This document shows, piece by piece, positions 41,562-55,730 of a DNA stretch of 64,000 nt. The DNA comes from Mycobacterium sp. IDR2000157661. Its GTDB lineage: Bacteria > Actinomycetota > Actinomycetes > Mycobacteriales > Mycobacteriaceae. Each line of letters starts with the position of its first letter. Positions within the stretch are counted from its first letter, which is position 1. The stretch spans positions 1,674,001-1,738,000 of the forward strand of contig NZ_CP081006.1 of the NCBI RefSeq assembly GCF_022317005.1, written 5' to 3'. The notes below the pieces were generated by a model. That model searched no databases, was not told where the DNA came from, and saw only the letters and a program-made list of their open reading frames with translations. Made by a program: the position numbers and the translations under genes.

Positions 41562-42554
41562 TCAGGCCTCGGACGCGTTCATCAACTCGACGATGCGCTG
41601 CAAGTCGTCGACCGATCCGAACTCCACCACGATCTTGCCCTTGCGTTTGCCGAGGCTCACCGTGACCCGCGTGTCGAAGGCCGTCGACAGCCGTTCAGCA
41701 ACGTCCTGCAACCCCGGCATGCTGATCGGCTTGCGCTTGGGCGCCGACGGGGTGCCCGGCCCGGCGCGGTTGGCCAGCGTCACGGCCTCCTCGGTCGCCC
41801 GCACCGAGAGTCCCTCGGCGACGATGCGCGCGGCGAGCTCCTCCTGCTTCTCCGGGCCGCCCTCCAAAGACAGCAGAGCCCGCGCATGGCCGGCCGACAG
41901 TACGCCGGCGGCGACGCGCCGCTGCACCGCGATGGGCAGGCGCAACAGCCGGATCATGTTCGAGATCAGCGGGCGGGACCGCCCGATGCGGGCCGCCAGT
42001 TCATCGTGCGTGACGCCGAACTCGTCGAGCAGCTGTTGATAGGCTGCCGCCTCTTCCAACGGATTGAGCTGAACGCGGTGGATGTTCTCCAGCAGCGCAT
42101 CGCGCAGCATGTTGTCGTCGCCGGTCTCGCGGACGATCGCCGGGATGGCGGTCAGGCCGGCCTCCTGGGCGGCGCGCCAACGCCGCTCCCCCATGACGAG
42201 TTGGTAGCGCGCGGCACCCGGCTGCGGATCGGTCAGGGCGCGAACGACGATCGGCTGCATGAGCCCGAACTCGCGGATCGAGTGCACGAGTTCGGCGAGC
42301 GCCTCTTCGTCGAAGACCTGGCGCGGCTGGCGCGGATTCGGCTCGATCGACGACGGGTCGACCTCCCGGTACACGGCGCCGACAGGGGCGCCGTCCGTCG
42401 GGGCGCCGCTCGGTCCACCGATGACGACATCGGCGGCGGCGTCACCCATGCGGGGACCGAACGAGGACGACGGGTCGCCGTCGGCCGGTCCGGTGGGGAT
42501 GAGCGAGGCGAGGCCCCGGCCGAGGCCGCTGCGCTTGCGGGTGGGTTGGGTCAT
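41562..42554 (-). CDS. parB: Chromosome partitioning protein ParB
   Basis: CTP-dependent clamp that loads at parS sites, spreads and organises the origin for segregation. The 330-residue protein has the ParA-interacting N-terminus ([15 protein letters not shown]), the CTP-binding segment ([19 protein letters not shown]), the helix-turn-helix with [25 protein letters not shown], and a C-terminal dimerisation domain ([23 protein letters not shown]). AGGAGA lies upstream of the ATG at 42554. It is linked to parA through a chain of small overlapping frames. Confidence 0.98.
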   Translation of the reverse strand: MTQPTRKRSGLGRGLASLIPTGPADGDPSSSFGPRMGDAAADVVIGGPSGAPTDGAPVGAVYREVDPSSIEPNPRQPRQVFDEEALAELVHSIREFGLMQPIVVRALTDPQPGAARYQLVMGERRWRAAQEAGLTAIPAIVRETGDDNMLRDALLENIHRVQLNPLEEAAAYQQLLDEFGVTHDELAARIGRSRPLISNMIRLLRLPIAVQRRVAAGVLSAGHARALLSLEGGPEKQEELAARIVAEGLSVRATEEAVTLANRAGPGTPSAPKRKPISMPGLQDVAERLSTAFDTRVTVSLGKRKGKIVVEFGSVDDLQRIVELMNASEA

Positions 42555-42662
42555 GTCCGGTCTCCTGTTCGAGCAAGCACTCAGCGGTCGTGTCGGTTCA
42601 TGCTTTTCCGTCTGCTCTTCGCGCAAGCGCTCATCGGTGTCCTCTGCTCTTCGCGCAAGCGC

Positions 42663-42669
<7 letters not shown>
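42551..42669 (-). repeat. Repeat-built chain of tiny overlapping ORFs linking parA to parB
   Basis: Two identical 27-bp copies (42643-42669, 42611-42637; period 32 bp) and one diverged copy near 42562-42587 fill the parA-parB junction. On the minus strand parA's TGA overlaps ATG at 42666 (ATGA). That opens an 11-codon frame, [11 protein letters not shown], whose stop overlaps ATG at 42634 (ATGA again). A 17-codon frame, [17 protein letters not shown], ends directly before GTG at 42580. The last, 9-codon frame ends in the TGA that overlaps the parB ATG. The layout recalls M. tuberculosis MIRU elements, which also preserve ATGA couplings. Confidence 0.75.
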
Positions 42670-44365
<1,696 letters not shown>

Positions 44366-44381
44366 CTACACGCATGTAACT

Positions 44382-44918
44382 TCAGCCGCGGTCGGCCAAC
44401 ACGACGACCCGACGCGACGGCTCCACACCCTCGCTTTCGCTGTGCACACCATCGATGGCCGCCACGGCGTCGTGGACGATCTTGCGCTCGAACGGCGTCA
44501 TCGGTGCCAACTCCTCGCGCTGACCGGTCTCCAGCACCTGCCGCGCCACCTTCTCCCCCAGCGCGGCCAGCTCGTCACGGCGGCGGCGTCGCCACCGCGC
44601 GATGTCCAGCATCAGCCGGCTGCGCTCACCGGTCTTCTGGTGCACGGCGAGGCGGGTCAGCTCCTGAAGCGCGTCGAGCACCTCGCCCTTGCGGCCGACC
44701 AACTTGTTCAGGTCGCCACCGCCGTCGATGCTCACCACCGCGCGATCGCCCTCGACGTCCAGATCGATGTCGCCGTCGAAGTCCAGCAGGTCCAACAACT
44801 CCTCGAGGTAGTCGCCGGCGATCTCGCCTTCGGCGACCAAGCGCTCCTCCAGATCTTCCTCGACGACCGTCGGGGTCTCCAGGTCCTCGCCGCGCTCCGC
44901 GGTCTCAGCATCAGTCAT
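44382..44918 (-). CDS. khpB: RNA-binding protein KhpB/Jag (KH and R3H domains)
   Basis: A 178-residue cytoplasmic RNA-binding protein (Rv3920c). An acidic N-terminus is followed by a KH-type domain (GDLNKLVGRKGEVLDALQELTRLAV) and an R3H domain with the characteristic arginine and histidine in MTPFERKIVHDAV. It lies between yidC and rsmG, the usual position. It probably takes part in post-transcriptional control; targets here are unknown. Confidence 0.94.
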   Translation of the reverse strand: MTDAETAERGEDLETPTVVEEDLEERLVAEGEIAGDYLEELLDLLDFDGDIDLDVEGDRAVVSIDGGGDLNKLVGRKGEVLDALQELTRLAVHQKTGERSRLMLDIARWRRRRRDELAALGEKVARQVLETGQREELAPMTPFERKIVHDAVAAIDGVHSESEGVEPSRRVVVLADRG

Positions 44919-44956
44919 GACTGCCCCTCCTCATCACTTCGATACACCCTCGGGTG

Positions 44957-46078
44957 TCAACGTTTACGTTTCTTCGGTCGCGCACCGGGTCTCGGACTGG
45001 CGCCCGGGCGCGGCGTGCGGTTGCTCGCACCGGTGGTGGTCTTGCCGGGACGGCTACTGCTCGCCGGCTTCTCGTCTGCGGCGCCGTTCTCGCTCTCGCC
45101 GTCGGTGCTCTCGGGAGCCTGGATGGCCTCGCCGTCGGTGCTCTCGGGTGCCGCGGTCTTGGCCTTCCGATCGCGTTTGGGCTTGGCCCCCGGGGGCGGC
45201 GCGTTCTTCGCCTGCCGCTCCTGCGCGGCGACCTTCTTCGCCTCTTCTTCCTTCTCGATCTTGCCGAACACGTAGTGCTGTTGGCCGAACGTCCAGATGT
45301 TGTTGGCAAGCCAGTACATGATCACCGCCAGCGGCAGGAACGGTCCGCCGACGACGACGCCGAGCGGAAACACGTACAGCGCCAGCTTGTTCATCATCGC
45401 GGTCTGCGGGTTGGCCGCGGCCTCCGGACTTTGGCGGGCCACTGACGCGCGGCTGTTGAAGTACGTCGCGATGCCCGCCAGCACCATGATGGGCACGCCC
45501 ACCGCGATCACGGCCGCACGGTTGAACTCGGTGAAGGCCTCCAGGCCGTGCTGCTGAATCATCGTCGCGCTCAGCGGCGCACCGAACAGGTTGGCGTCGA
45601 GGAAGTTGCCGACGTCGGTTGCGCTGAACACGTAGTTGCCTAGCGAGCGGTTCTCCTCCACCGACAGCCCCAGCCGGCCGATACCGGTCTGGGTTCGGTT
45701 GAACGACATCAGCACGTGGTAGAGCCCGAGAAACACCGGGATCTGCGCCAGCATCGGCAGGCATCCGAGAATCGGGTTGAACCCGTGCTCGCGCTGGAGC
45801 TTCTGCATCTCCAGCGCCATTCGCTGGCGGTCCTTGCCGTACTTCTTCTGCAGCGCCTTGATCTGCGGCTGCAGCTCCTGCATCTGCCGCGTCGTGCGGA
45901 TCTGCCGGACGAAGGGCTTGTAGAGGATCGCGCGCAGGGTGAACACCAGGAACATCACCGACAGCGCCCAAGCGAAGAAGTTGGACGGGCCCAGGAGGAA
46001 GGCGAACAGCTTGTACCAGACCCACATGATCGCCGACACCGGGTAGTAGATGATGTCGAGGCTGAACCAGTTAAACAC
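44957..46078 (-). CDS. yidC: Membrane protein insertase YidC
   Basis: Inserts and folds membrane proteins, alone or with SecYEG. The 373-residue protein has the YidC/Oxa1 core: first helix [24 protein letters not shown], a basic cytoplasmic hairpin ([30 protein letters not shown]), [19 protein letters not shown], and final helices ending near [16 protein letters not shown] long basic tail (…[11 protein letters not shown]) may contact ribosomes. It contains a short duplicated segment, APESTDGE. The GTG at 46078 has AGGAAG 9 nt upstream and overlaps the yidD end by 8 nt. Confidence 0.96.
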   Translation of the reverse strand: MFNWFSLDIIYYPVSAIMWVWYKLFAFLLGPSNFFAWALSVMFLVFTLRAILYKPFVRQIRTTRQMQELQPQIKALQKKYGKDRQRMALEMQKLQREHGFNPILGCLPMLAQIPVFLGLYHVLMSFNRTQTGIGRLGLSVEENRSLGNYVFSATDVGNFLDANLFGAPLSATMIQQHGLEAFTEFNRAAVIAVGVPIMVLAGIATYFNSRASVARQSPEAAANPQTAMMNKLALYVFPLGVVVGGPFLPLAVIMYWLANNIWTFGQQHYVFGKIEKEEEAKKVAAQERQAKNAPPPGAKPKRDRKAKTAAPESTDGEAIQAPESTDGESENGAADEKPASSSRPGKTTTGASNRTPRPGASPRPGARPKKRKR

Positions 46079-46424
46079 GCGTCTCGCTTCCTGATCGCAA
46101 TGCCGGGCTGTCCCCGACCACGTCTGCGGAGCCCCGATCGGCTTCGGCTGCGCCGGCACACGAGTGCGTGTCGCCGGACCGCTCCGGTATCGGGTCCCAT
46201 CCTCCCTTATGCCAGGGTCCACATTTCAACAGCCGGACCACCGCCAGCCAGCCGCCTCGCATCAGCCCGTACTCGCTCAGCGCGTCGACGGCGTACTGGC
46301 TGCAGGTCGGGGTGAACCGACACGTCGGCAGCCGCAGCGGCGAGATGGTGTGGCGATACAGCTGGATCAGGTAGACCACCGTGCGTACACCCATAGACCT
46401 CGACGAGCCCAGAATCCGCCTCAC
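46071..46424 (-). CDS. yidD: Membrane protein insertion efficiency factor YidD
   Basis: A 117-residue membrane-associated protein thought to help YidC. The core [35 protein letters not shown] with conserved cysteines is diagnostic, followed by [15 protein letters not shown] variable tail of about 35 residues follows. The GTG at 46424 overlaps the rnpA stop by 4 nt. An internal ATG (MGVRTVV) is possible. Confidence 0.95.
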   Translation of the reverse strand: MRRILGSSRSMGVRTVVYLIQLYRHTISPLRLPTCRFTPTCSQYAVDALSEYGLMRGGWLAVVRLLKCGPWHKGGWDPIPERSGDTHSCAGAAEADRGSADVVGDSPALRSGSETRV

Positions 46425-46774
46425 CGGTTCGCACCGCTTCCGGCACGCACGCGGGACAGCGCGGCGCGCAGCTCCTGCTCCAGACGAGCCGACGGGGTCT
46501 GCCTGCTACTCGGCAGCGCGCGGATCACCACCCGATCGGCGGGGTCGAGTTCGTCCACAATAGTGCGGGCCACGTGTCGGATTCGGCGCGCGACGCGATG
46601 GCGTTGCACCGCGCCGCCAACCGCTTTCGAGACCACCAGGCCGATACGTGGCCCGTCGGATTCGGGCGCGCGCGAAGCGTGCACGACGAGGTCGGGCTGC
46701 ACAGCCCGCACCCCTCTACTGACCGTGGTGCCGAATTCAGTCGATCGCGTCATCCGGTACCGCGCCGGAAGCAC
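46421..46774 (-). CDS. rnpA: Ribonuclease P protein component
   Basis: Protein subunit of the ribozyme that matures tRNA 5' ends. The 117-residue protein contains the RNR-type signature within [21 protein letters not shown] and the usual beta strands ([14 protein letters not shown]). The rpmH-rnpA-yidD-yidC order is widely conserved. It begins 32 nt after rpmH. Confidence 0.95.
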   Translation of the reverse strand: MLPARYRMTRSTEFGTTVSRGVRAVQPDLVVHASRAPESDGPRIGLVVSKAVGGAVQRHRVARRIRHVARTIVDELDPADRVVIRALPSSRQTPSARLEQELRAALSRVRAGSGANR

Positions 46775-46806
46775 CGTTCTAGACCCTGCGTGAACTCACG
46801 TGCGAA

Positions 46807-46950
46807 TCACGCAGTGAGCTTGCGACGGCCCTTGCCCCGGCGGTTCGACACGATCGCCCGGCCGGCCCGAGTCCGCATGCGCAGCCGGAAACCGTGCACG
46901 CGCGCGCGGCGCCGGTTGTTCGGCTGGAAGGTCCGCTTGCCCTTGGCCAC
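46807..46950 (-). CDS. rpmH: 50S ribosomal protein bL34
   Basis: A 47-residue, highly basic large-subunit protein: [20 protein letters not shown] followed by [14 protein letters not shown] and a basic end. The GTG at 46950 has GAGGAGA 8 nt upstream; upstream extension to 47004 has no support. It is the first gene of the operon running away from the origin. Confidence 0.97.
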   Translation of the reverse strand: MAKGKRTFQPNNRRRARVHGFRLRMRTRAGRAIVSNRRGKGRRKLTA

Positions 46951-47117
46951 GGCTGTCTCTCCTCGTCTGCGTGGCGTCCGCAGCCCGATCCGATCACCCT
47001 GCACATCGGTTCAGACACGGTCGCCGTTGGTAAGCTCGTCCGTCTCGCTTGCTAGCCGGCGCGGTCTCCGGAGGATTCCGGATCGCAGCCGTATCACCTC
47101 TTGCGGGCGACTGTTCG

Positions 47118-47146
47118 AGGGTACTGACGAGATTTCGCTGGGTCAA
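47118..47146 (-). promoter_or_regulatory. SigA-type promoter of rpmH
   Basis: On the minus strand TTGACC (47146-47141) and TACCCT (47123-47118) are separated by exactly 17 nt. It predicts a start near 47111 and a leader of about 160 nt. Confidence 0.7.
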
Positions 47147-47241
47147 ACCTGCTCAGACCGCTTCCCAAACCGTAACAACCGCACCGTCTGTCACCCACTT
47201 CGCGGCGCGAAAATTATGGCCCGCGGAATGTTGCAGAACGG

Positions 47242-47270
47242 TTGGCACCCGCCCAGAAAACTGTTAGCTT
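47242..47270 (+). promoter_or_regulatory. SigA-type promoter of dnaA
   Basis: TTGGCA (47242-47247) and TAGCTT (47265-47270) are separated by 17 nt. It predicts a start near 47277 and a leader of about 228 nt that contains DnaA boxes. Confidence 0.65.
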
Positions 47271-47417
47271 CTGCCAAGGCCGATTCGATAACGAAACGGC
47301 GACGACAGACAACAGGCGAGGATCCCCGACGAGTCGTGAGCCCACAGGACGTCCCTGTGTCGCGCTTCGGATCGCGGCCTCCCCGCCGGTAGACAGCACA
47401 ACGACGACGACTGTTCC

Positions 47418-47450
47418 GTTTCCACAACCTGTGGATAACTTTGTGGACAG
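47418..47450 (-). promoter_or_regulatory. DnaA boxes in the dnaA leader
   Basis: On the minus strand TTATCCACA (47430-47438) is a perfect box and CTGTCCACA (47442-47450) matches 8 of 9. GTTTCCACA at 47418-47426 on the plus strand matches 7 of 9. They lie upstream of the dnaA start and suit autoregulation. Confidence 0.7.
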
Positions 47451-47504
47451 ATCGTCTTCGTTCCATTAGTCATCCCTGGATCGGCCTCGAGGGGGTTCCC
47501 GTCT

Positions 47505-49034
47505 TTGACAGCTGACCCCGACCCCCCGTTCGTGGCCGTCTGGAACACGGTCGTCGCCGAACTCAACCGCGGCCCCGAACCCGGCGGGACGCATGGAGCG
47601 TTCAACGGCGACTCCTTCGTGCCCACCCTCACCCCTCAGCAACGAGCGTGGCTGAAGCTCGTCAAACCTTTGGTGATCACCGAGGGGTTTGCTCTTCTGT
47701 CGGTTCCCTCGCCGTTCGTGCAGAACGAGATCGAACGGCACCTGCGCGAGCCGATCATCTCGGCACTGAGCCGCCAGCTCGGCCAGCGCGTCGAACTAGG
47801 TGTGCGCATCGCCGACCCCGGAACCGAGGAAACCGACGACACCTATGACGGCCACGACCCTCTCCACGCATCGACGGCCGTCCCGACGCCCGCCGACATC
47901 GACGAGGTAGACGAGGACTTCGAGGCCCGCGCCAGCGCCGAGGAGAGCTGGCCCACCTACTTCTCCAGCCGGTCGCCGAGCACCCTTGCCGACGACGCCA
48001 CCGCGGTCAACCTCAACCGGCGCTACACCTTCGACACATTCGTCATCGGCGCCTCGAACCGCTTCGCGCACGCCGCGACACTGGCCATCGCCGAGGCGCC
48101 GGCACGGGCATACAACCCGCTGTTCATCTGGGGCGAGTCCGGTCTGGGCAAGACGCATCTGCTGCACGCCGCAGGCAACTACGCCCAGCGGCTGTTCCCC
48201 GGCATGCGCGTCAAGTACGTCTCCACCGAGGAATTCACCAACGACTTCATCAACTCGCTGCGCGACGACCGCAAGGCGTCGTTCAAGCGCAGCTACCGCG
48301 ACATCGACGTTCTGCTCGTCGACGACATCCAGTTCATCGAGGGCAAGGAAGGCATCCAGGAGGAGTTCTTCCATACCTTCAACACGCTGCACAACGCGAA
48401 CAAGCAGATCGTCATCTCCTCCGACCGGCCACCCAAACAGCTGGCCACTCTCGAGGACCGACTGCGCACCCGATTCGAGTGGGGCCTGATCACCGACGTG
48501 CAGCCACCGGAGCTCGAGACACGGATCGCGATCCTGCGCAAGAAGGCCCAGATGGATCGGCTCGACGTTCCAGATGACGTTCTCGAGCTGATCGCCAGCA
48601 GCATCGAGCGCAACATCCGCGAGCTCGAAGGCGCGCTGATCCGGGTCACCGCGTTCGCGTCACTGAACAAGACGACGATCGACAGGTCGCTGGCCGAGAT
48701 AGTGCTGCGCGACCTCATCTCCGATGCCGGCACGATGCAGATCAGCACCGCAGCGATCATGGCCGCGACCGCCGAGTACTTCGAGACCACGGTCGAGGAG
48801 CTACGCGGACCGGGCAAGACCCGCGCCCTCGCGCAATCGCGTCAGATCGCCATGTATCTATGCCGGGAACTCACCGACCTCTCGCTGCCGAAGATCGGCC
48901 AGGCCTTCGGCCGCGACCACACGACGGTGATGTACGCCGAGAAGAAGATCCGGGGCGAGATGGCCGAACGCCGTGAGGTCTTCGATCACGTCAAGGAACT
49001 CACCACCCGAATCCGCCAACGATCCAAGCGCTGA
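47505..49034 (+). CDS. dnaA: Chromosomal replication initiator DnaA
   Basis: AAA+ protein that binds DnaA boxes and opens oriC. The 509-residue protein has domain I ([23 protein letters not shown]), a variable acidic domain II (about 108-165), the AAA+ domain with Walker [12 protein letters not shown] (about 210) and Walker B LLVDDIQF (about 270), and domain IV with the box-binding helix [14 protein letters not shown] (about 470). The start is TTG at 47505, with GAGGGGG 9 nt upstream; no ATG or GTG is better placed. A rare start codon is usual for mycobacterial dnaA and may keep its level low. Confidence 0.98.
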   Translation: MTADPDPPFVAVWNTVVAELNRGPEPGGTHGAFNGDSFVPTLTPQQRAWLKLVKPLVITEGFALLSVPSPFVQNEIERHLREPIISALSRQLGQRVELGVRIADPGTEETDDTYDGHDPLHASTAVPTPADIDEVDEDFEARASAEESWPTYFSSRSPSTLADDATAVNLNRRYTFDTFVIGASNRFAHAATLAIAEAPARAYNPLFIWGESGLGKTHLLHAAGNYAQRLFPGMRVKYVSTEEFTNDFINSLRDDRKASFKRSYRDIDVLLVDDIQFIEGKEGIQEEFFHTFNTLHNANKQIVISSDRPPKQLATLEDRLRTRFEWGLITDVQPPELETRIAILRKKAQMDRLDVPDDVLELIASSIERNIRELEGALIRVTAFASLNKTTIDRSLAEIVLRDLISDAGTMQISTAAIMAATAEYFETTVEELRGPGKTRALAQSRQIAMYLCRELTDLSLPKIGQAFGRDHTTVMYAEKKIRGEMAERREVFDHVKELTTRIRQRSKR

Positions 49035-49355
49035 TTCGTCGCATTCTGCGCCACGCCACACCCGACGGGCTGCCGTGCGCCCGGCTGCGCCGAAAATCTT
49101 CGAAAAATCTTCTGCACCGACTACACCACGAGTCACACCGTTGGCTTGTGCACAGTCATGTGGAGAACCTGGGATCAACGCCGGAATCACCGTCCGAATG
49201 CTGCACAACCGCCGATCCCTCCACAGCCTCCCCACCGCCCCCACGGGCGATCCCCAACTAACTCACAGCCGGCCGCCGCACCGAACTGCGCCGACACCCA
49301 GCCATCCCCAGCGTGCACAGGCCCTAATACTGTTGCTTGTAAATCTCCCTAGAAT

Positions 49356-49369
49356 CTTCTTCGAAGAAG
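49356..49369. repeat. Palindrome in oriC
   Basis: CTTCTTCGAAGAAG is a perfect 14-bp palindrome and contains the AATCTTC-like motif repeated near the dnaA end of the origin. Confidence 0.85.
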
Positions 49370-49443
49370 CGCCTTGGGGAAGCACGGATCCACCCTCGTC
49401 CGTCACCGCCGCCGACCACCGATGTCACCCCCATCGATTAGCT

Positions 49444-49471
49444 TTCAAGTTCTGACGGAAAGCTCTACGGT
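49444..49471 (+). promoter_or_regulatory. Candidate dnaN promoter
   Basis: TTCAAG (49444-49449), a 16-nt spacer and TACGGT (49466-49471) resemble a SigA promoter and would give a leader of about 100 nt. Confidence 0.35.
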
Positions 49472-49581
49472 GAGTCATCGACAGCCGTTACGGTTCGTCG
49501 GGACGCATCGGCCCAGGCGCGCGCTCAGACACCGGTAAACCGCTGGTTAATGCTTGTTGTGGTAGTGATCGAAGGGACTCT

Positions 49582-50781
49582 ATGGACGTGGCTACGACAA
49601 CAGTTGGTGTCACCGATCTGAAGTTCCGCCTGGTACGGGAGGACTTCGCCGACGCTGTGGCCTGGGTGGCACGTAATCTGCCCAGCCGGCCGACTGTTCC
49701 GGTGCTGGCCGGTGTGCTGCTGACCGGCTCCGAGGAGGGTCTCACGGTTTCGGGATTCGACTACGAGGTCTCGGCCGAGGTACAGGTTCCAGCCGAGATC
49801 GCCTCGCCCGGAAGCGTTTTGGTCTCCGGGCGGCTGTTGTCCGACATCACTCGCGCGTTGCCGGCCAAGCCCATCGATGTCAGTGTCGAGGGCACCCGGG
49901 TGTCGTTGACCTGCGGCAGTGCCCGATTCTCCCTGCCGACGATGGCGGTCGAGGACTACCCGACGTTGCCCGCACTGCCCGACGAGACCGGCGTCATCTC
50001 CGCGGACCTGTTCGGCGAGGCGATCGGCCAGGTCGCCGTCGCGGCCGGCCGAGACGACACCCTGCCCATGCTCACCGGCATCCGCGTCGAGATCGCCGGT
50101 GAGAAAGTCGTTTTGGCGGCTACGGACCGGTTCCGCCTGGCCGTGCGCGAGTTGACCTGGTCCACCATCAGCGCCGACATCGAGGCCGCCGTCCTGGTGC
50201 CGGCCAAGACGCTGGCCGAGGCGGCCAAGACGGGCACCGACGGCGGCGATGTCCACCTGTCTCTGGGTTCGGGCGCCGCCGTGGGCAAGGAGGGCCTGCT
50301 CGGCATCCGCAGCAACGGCAAGCGCAGTACCACTCGGCTGCTTGACGCCGAGTTCCCGAAGTTCCGTCAGCTGCTGCCCACCGAGCACACCGCGGTCGCC
50401 ACCATCGGCGTGGCCGAACTCACCGAGGCGATCAAGCGCGTCGCTCTGGTCGCCGACCGGGGCGCGCAGGTCCGGATGGAGTTCAGCGACGATGCGCTGC
50501 GGCTGTCGGCCGGCGCCGACGACGTCGGGCGCGCCGAGGAGGATCTGCCGGTGGAGTTCGCAGGCGATCCGTTGACCATCGCGTTCAACCCCACGTATCT
50601 GACCGACGGGCTCAGCTCGTTGCACTCCGAGCGCGTGACGTTCGGCTTCACGACACCGAGTCGTCCCGCGGTGTTGCGCCCGGCGAGCGAGGACGGTGAC
50701 CTCGCCGGTGCGACCGGTCCGTTCCCCGCCGCGCAAACCGACTACGTCTATCTGCTGATGCCGGTGCGGCTTCCCGGCTGA
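49582..50781 (+). CDS. dnaN: DNA polymerase III beta sliding clamp
   Basis: Ring-shaped clamp that holds the polymerase on DNA. The 399-residue protein has three similar clamp domains, with recognisable segments [31 protein letters not shown] and [13 protein letters not shown] at the C-terminus, where partner peptides bind. The length matches actinobacterial clamps. GAAGGGA lies 7 nt before the ATG. Confidence 0.98.
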   Translation: MDVATTTVGVTDLKFRLVREDFADAVAWVARNLPSRPTVPVLAGVLLTGSEEGLTVSGFDYEVSAEVQVPAEIASPGSVLVSGRLLSDITRALPAKPIDVSVEGTRVSLTCGSARFSLPTMAVEDYPTLPALPDETGVISADLFGEAIGQVAVAAGRDDTLPMLTGIRVEIAGEKVVLAATDRFRLAVRELTWSTISADIEAAVLVPAKTLAEAAKTGTDGGDVHLSLGSGAAVGKEGLLGIRSNGKRSTTRLLDAEFPKFRQLLPTEHTAVATIGVAELTEAIKRVALVADRGAQVRMEFSDDALRLSAGADDVGRAEEDLPVEFAGDPLTIAFNPTYLTDGLSSLHSERVTFGFTTPSRPAVLRPASEDGDLAGATGPFPAAQTDYVYLLMPVRLPG

Positions 50782-50813
50782 CCGGCCCGACGCCAGGAAA
50801 GGGGCGTAGATAT

Positions 50814-51707
50814 ATGCAACTGGGTTTGGTCGGCCTGGGAAAGATGGGCTTCAACATGCGCGAGCGACTGCGCGATGCGGGCCATGAGGTCATCGGTTAC
50901 GACCCCCGGCCGGAGGTCTCCGACGTGCCGACACTCGCGGAGCTGGCTGGCGCACTCGAGGCCCCTCGGGTCGTGTGGGTGATGGTGCCGTCCGGGCCGA
51001 TCACGCGGGAGACCATCGCGAGTCTGGCCGACGAGCTCAGTGCCGGTGACCTGGTCATCGACGGTGGTAACTCGCGCTACACCGAGGACGCGCCGCACGC
51101 GAAGATGTTGAACGACAAGGGAATCGAGTTCATCGACGCGGGGGTGTCCGGTGGCGTCTGGGGCCTGAAGGAAGGTTACGGCCTGATGGTCGGCGGCAGC
51201 GATGCCGACGTCGAACGTGCCATGCCCATTTTCGACACGCTGCGCCCGCCGGGACCCCGGGAGGACGGTTTCGTGCACGCCGGACCGGTGGGCGCCGGCC
51301 ACTTCGCGAAGATGGTGCACAACGGTGTCGAGTACGCGCTGATGACCGCTTACGCCGAGGGTTACGAGATGTTGGCAGCCGAGGACCTGATCAAGGATCC
51401 GCAGGCGGTCTATCAGGCCTGGACCAACGGCACCGTAGTGCGGTCGTGGTTGCAGCAACTGCTCGCCAGGGCCCTCAAGGAGGATCCCGGCTTCGCCCAG
51501 ATCTCCGGCTACACCGAGGATTCCGGTGAAGGCCGCTGGACGGTCGAAGAAGCGATCCGGCTTCGGGTGCCGGTGCCCAGCATCGCCGCTGCGTTATTCG
51601 CCCGGTTCCTGTCCCGTCAGGACGACTCGCCGACCATGAAGGCCGTCTCGGCCCTGCGCAACCAGTTCGGTGGCCATGCGGTCAAGCGGATCAGCGAGTC
51701 GGGATAG
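50814..51707 (+). CDS. gnd: 6-phosphogluconate dehydrogenase, decarboxylating (short GntZ type)
   Basis: Oxidises 6-phosphogluconate to ribulose 5-phosphate with release of CO2. The 297-residue protein is of the short form: N-terminal Rossmann motif [17 protein letters not shown], substrate motif [33 protein letters not shown] and the catalytic [16 protein letters not shown]. It lies between dnaN and recF, an arrangement I know from fast-growing mycobacteria but not M. tuberculosis. AGGAAAGG precedes the ATG. Confidence 0.95.
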   Translation: MQLGLVGLGKMGFNMRERLRDAGHEVIGYDPRPEVSDVPTLAELAGALEAPRVVWVMVPSGPITRETIASLADELSAGDLVIDGGNSRYTEDAPHAKMLNDKGIEFIDAGVSGGVWGLKEGYGLMVGGSDADVERAMPIFDTLRPPGPREDGFVHAGPVGAGHFAKMVHNGVEYALMTAYAEGYEMLAAEDLIKDPQAVYQAWTNGTVVRSWLQQLLARALKEDPGFAQISGYTEDSGEGRWTVEEAIRLRVPVPSIAAALFARFLSRQDDSPTMKAVSALRNQFGGHAVKRISESG

Positions 51708-51715
51708 GTAATGAG

Positions 51716-52879
51716 GTGTACCTCCGTCGCGTCCTGCTGACCGACTTTCGATCCTGGCCGCGCGTCGAGCTGGATCTCGAACCGGGGCGCACCGTTTTCG
51801 TCGGGCCCAACGGTATCGGCAAAACCAATCTCATTGAGGCGCTTTGGTATTCGTCGACGCTCGGGTCTCACCGGGTCGCCACCGACGCCCCGCTGATCCG
51901 CACGGGGGCGCAGCGGGCGGTGGTGTCGACGATTGTCGTCAACGAAGGGCGTGAACTCGCGGTGGATCTCGAGATAACCGCGGGACGGGCGAACAAGGCG
52001 CGCCTGAACCGCTCCCCCGTGCGCTCGGCCCGCGAGGTGCTCGGCGCGTTGCGCGCGGTGTTGTTCGCGCCGGAGGACCTGGCGCTGGTGCGGGGCGACC
52101 CGGGCGAGCGCCGCCGCTACCTCGATGAGCTGGCGACCACCCGGCGCCCGCAGGTGGCGGCGATCCGCGCGGATTACGAGAAGGTGTTACGACAACGGAC
52201 GGCATTGCTGAAGACCGCCGCAGGCGCCCGATTCCGCGGTGACCGCAGCGTCTTGGACACCCTCGAGGTGTGGGACGGCCACCTCGCCGAGAAGGGCGCA
52301 CAGTTGATCGCCGCGCGGGTCGATCTGGTCGACCAATTGGGTCCCGAAGTCGCCAAGGCCTATCAGCACCTGGCGCCGACGTCACGGCCGGCGGCGATCC
52401 GATATCGCAGCGGTGTCGATGTCGTCGAGCACGAGGCAGCGGCCGGAACGGGCAGCGTCGAGTTGTTCGAGGCGGCACTGCTGGACGCGGTGGTGCGCAG
52501 GCGCGACGCCGAACTCGAACGCGGGGTGTGTCTGGTGGGCCCGCACCGCGACGACTTGGAGCTGCGGCTCGGCGACCAGGTCGCCAAAGGCTTTGCCAGC
52601 CATGGTGAATCGTGGTCGATGGCCCTCTCGCTGCGACTGGCGGCCTATGAGTTGTTGCGCAGCGACGGCAGCGGTGATCCGGTGCTGCTGCTCGACGATG
52701 TGTTCGCCGAACTCGACAATGCGCGCCGGAATGCCCTGGCGGCGGTGGCGGCGTCGGCCGAGCAGGTGCTGGTGACCGCTGCGGTGGGCGAGGACATCCC
52801 GGCCGACTGGGACGCCCGCCGGATCGGGGTGACGATGACCGACGACGACTCCGGTCGGGTATCGAAGGTGCAGCCGTGA
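51716..52879 (+). CDS. recF: DNA replication and repair protein RecF
   Basis: SMC-like ATPase that helps load RecA at gaps. The 387-residue protein has Walker [17 protein letters not shown] near residue 30, an arginine-rich segment [16 protein letters not shown], the signature [16 protein letters not shown] and Walker [16 protein letters not shown]. The GTG at 51716 starts [14 protein letters not shown]. Its TGA overlaps the start of the next gene by 4 nt. Confidence 0.96.
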   Translation: MYLRRVLLTDFRSWPRVELDLEPGRTVFVGPNGIGKTNLIEALWYSSTLGSHRVATDAPLIRTGAQRAVVSTIVVNEGRELAVDLEITAGRANKARLNRSPVRSAREVLGALRAVLFAPEDLALVRGDPGERRRYLDELATTRRPQVAAIRADYEKVLRQRTALLKTAAGARFRGDRSVLDTLEVWDGHLAEKGAQLIAARVDLVDQLGPEVAKAYQHLAPTSRPAAIRYRSGVDVVEHEAAAGTGSVELFEAALLDAVVRRRDAELERGVCLVGPHRDDLELRLGDQVAKGFASHGESWSMALSLRLAAYELLRSDGSGDPVLLLDDVFAELDNARRNALAAVAASAEQVLVTAAVGEDIPADWDARRIGVTMTDDDSGRVSKVQP

Positions 52880-53454
52880 GCGACTCAAACGACCCGAGCG
52901 ACCCGAGCGACGGTGGCGACGTGCGCCCGCCCGAGCACCTGGCGCACCTGGAGGGGATGGACCTGGTCCGCCGGGCTCTCGAGGAGGCGCGCGGCGCGGC
53001 GCGCAGCCAGGGCAAGGACGTCGGTCGCGGGCGCCGGTCGATGCCGCGCAGGATCGCCAGGAACAGTCGCCGACGCTGGTCTGGACCCGGCCCCGATCCG
53101 CGGGATCCGCAGACGTTCGGTGCGGCGGCCGGCGATCTGGCCCGCGACCGGGGTTGGTCAGCGCGGGTGTCAGAAGGTGCGGTGTTCGGTCGCTGGACGG
53201 CCGTCGTCGGCGAGGGGATCGCGGCGCACGCCACGCCGACGTCGCTCACCGACGGGGTGCTGACCATCACGGCCGAGTCGACTGCGTGGGCCACCCAGCT
53301 GCGCATGGTGCAGGCCCAGGTGTTGGCGAAGATCGCCGCGGCGGTGGGCGACGGCGTGGTCCGGTCATTGAAGATCGTCGGCCCGATGGGTCCGTCGTGG
53401 CGCAAGGGTCGCTATCACATCAGCGGGCGCGGGCCGCGGGACACCTACGGCTGA
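52876..53454 (+). CDS. DUF721 protein, probable helicase operator DciA
   Basis: A 192-residue protein of the DUF721/DciA family (Rv0004). DciA proteins interact with DnaB and promote its loading where no DnaC exists. A disordered acidic and then basic N-terminus leads to the DUF721 domain at about residues 75-175 ([51 protein letters not shown]). The GTG start overlaps the recF TGA by 4 nt. Confidence 0.92.
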   Translation: MSDSNDPSDPSDGGDVRPPEHLAHLEGMDLVRRALEEARGAARSQGKDVGRGRRSMPRRIARNSRRRWSGPGPDPRDPQTFGAAAGDLARDRGWSARVSEGAVFGRWTAVVGEGIAAHATPTSLTDGVLTITAESTAWATQLRMVQAQVLAKIAAAVGDGVVRSLKIVGPMGPSWRKGRYHISGRGPRDTYG

Positions 53455-53608
53455 GGAACCTGTTTCAGCTGTTGTCTGAGAGCCACGTGAACGCGGTGAT
53501 CATAGTTCTCAAGCGTCCTGACGCACCTCGGATCGAGAAATTCCACAGACGGCTCAAATAGGTATGTAGAAACGCTGCCTCAGAGTCGGTCCTGTCGGCG
53601 TCTGACGG

Positions 53609-55717
<2,109 letters not shown>

Positions 55718-55730
55718 CCGATGCTCAGCG

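Larger units (their letters stand above)
46951..47504. other. Divergent rpmH-dnaA control region
   Basis: A 554-nt region with no gene. It contains a strong promoter for rpmH (47118-47146), a strong promoter for dnaA (47242-47270) and a group of DnaA boxes (47418-47450) in the dnaA leader. Short open frames in it have no ribosome sites and no recognisable product. Confidence 0.8.
49035..49581. other. oriC: Origin of replication oriC (dnaA-dnaN intergenic region)
   Basis: A 547-nt gene-free region in the place where mycobacterial origins have been mapped. It holds DnaA-box-like nonamers TTGTGCACA (49146-49154), the complement of TTCTCCACA (49159-49167) and weaker ones (49217-49225). An AT-rich direct repeat of AAAATCTTC (49093-49101, 49103-49112) follows the dnaA stop. 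A perfect 14-bp palindrome CTTCTTCGAAGAAG lies at 49356-49369, next to an AT-rich stretch. Which AT-rich stretch unwinds cannot be decided by eye. A dnaN promoter is also in this region. Confidence 0.88.

Noticed and set aside
53545..53560. DnaA box in the gyrB upstream region
   Set aside because: AATTCCACA matches only 6 of 9 positions.
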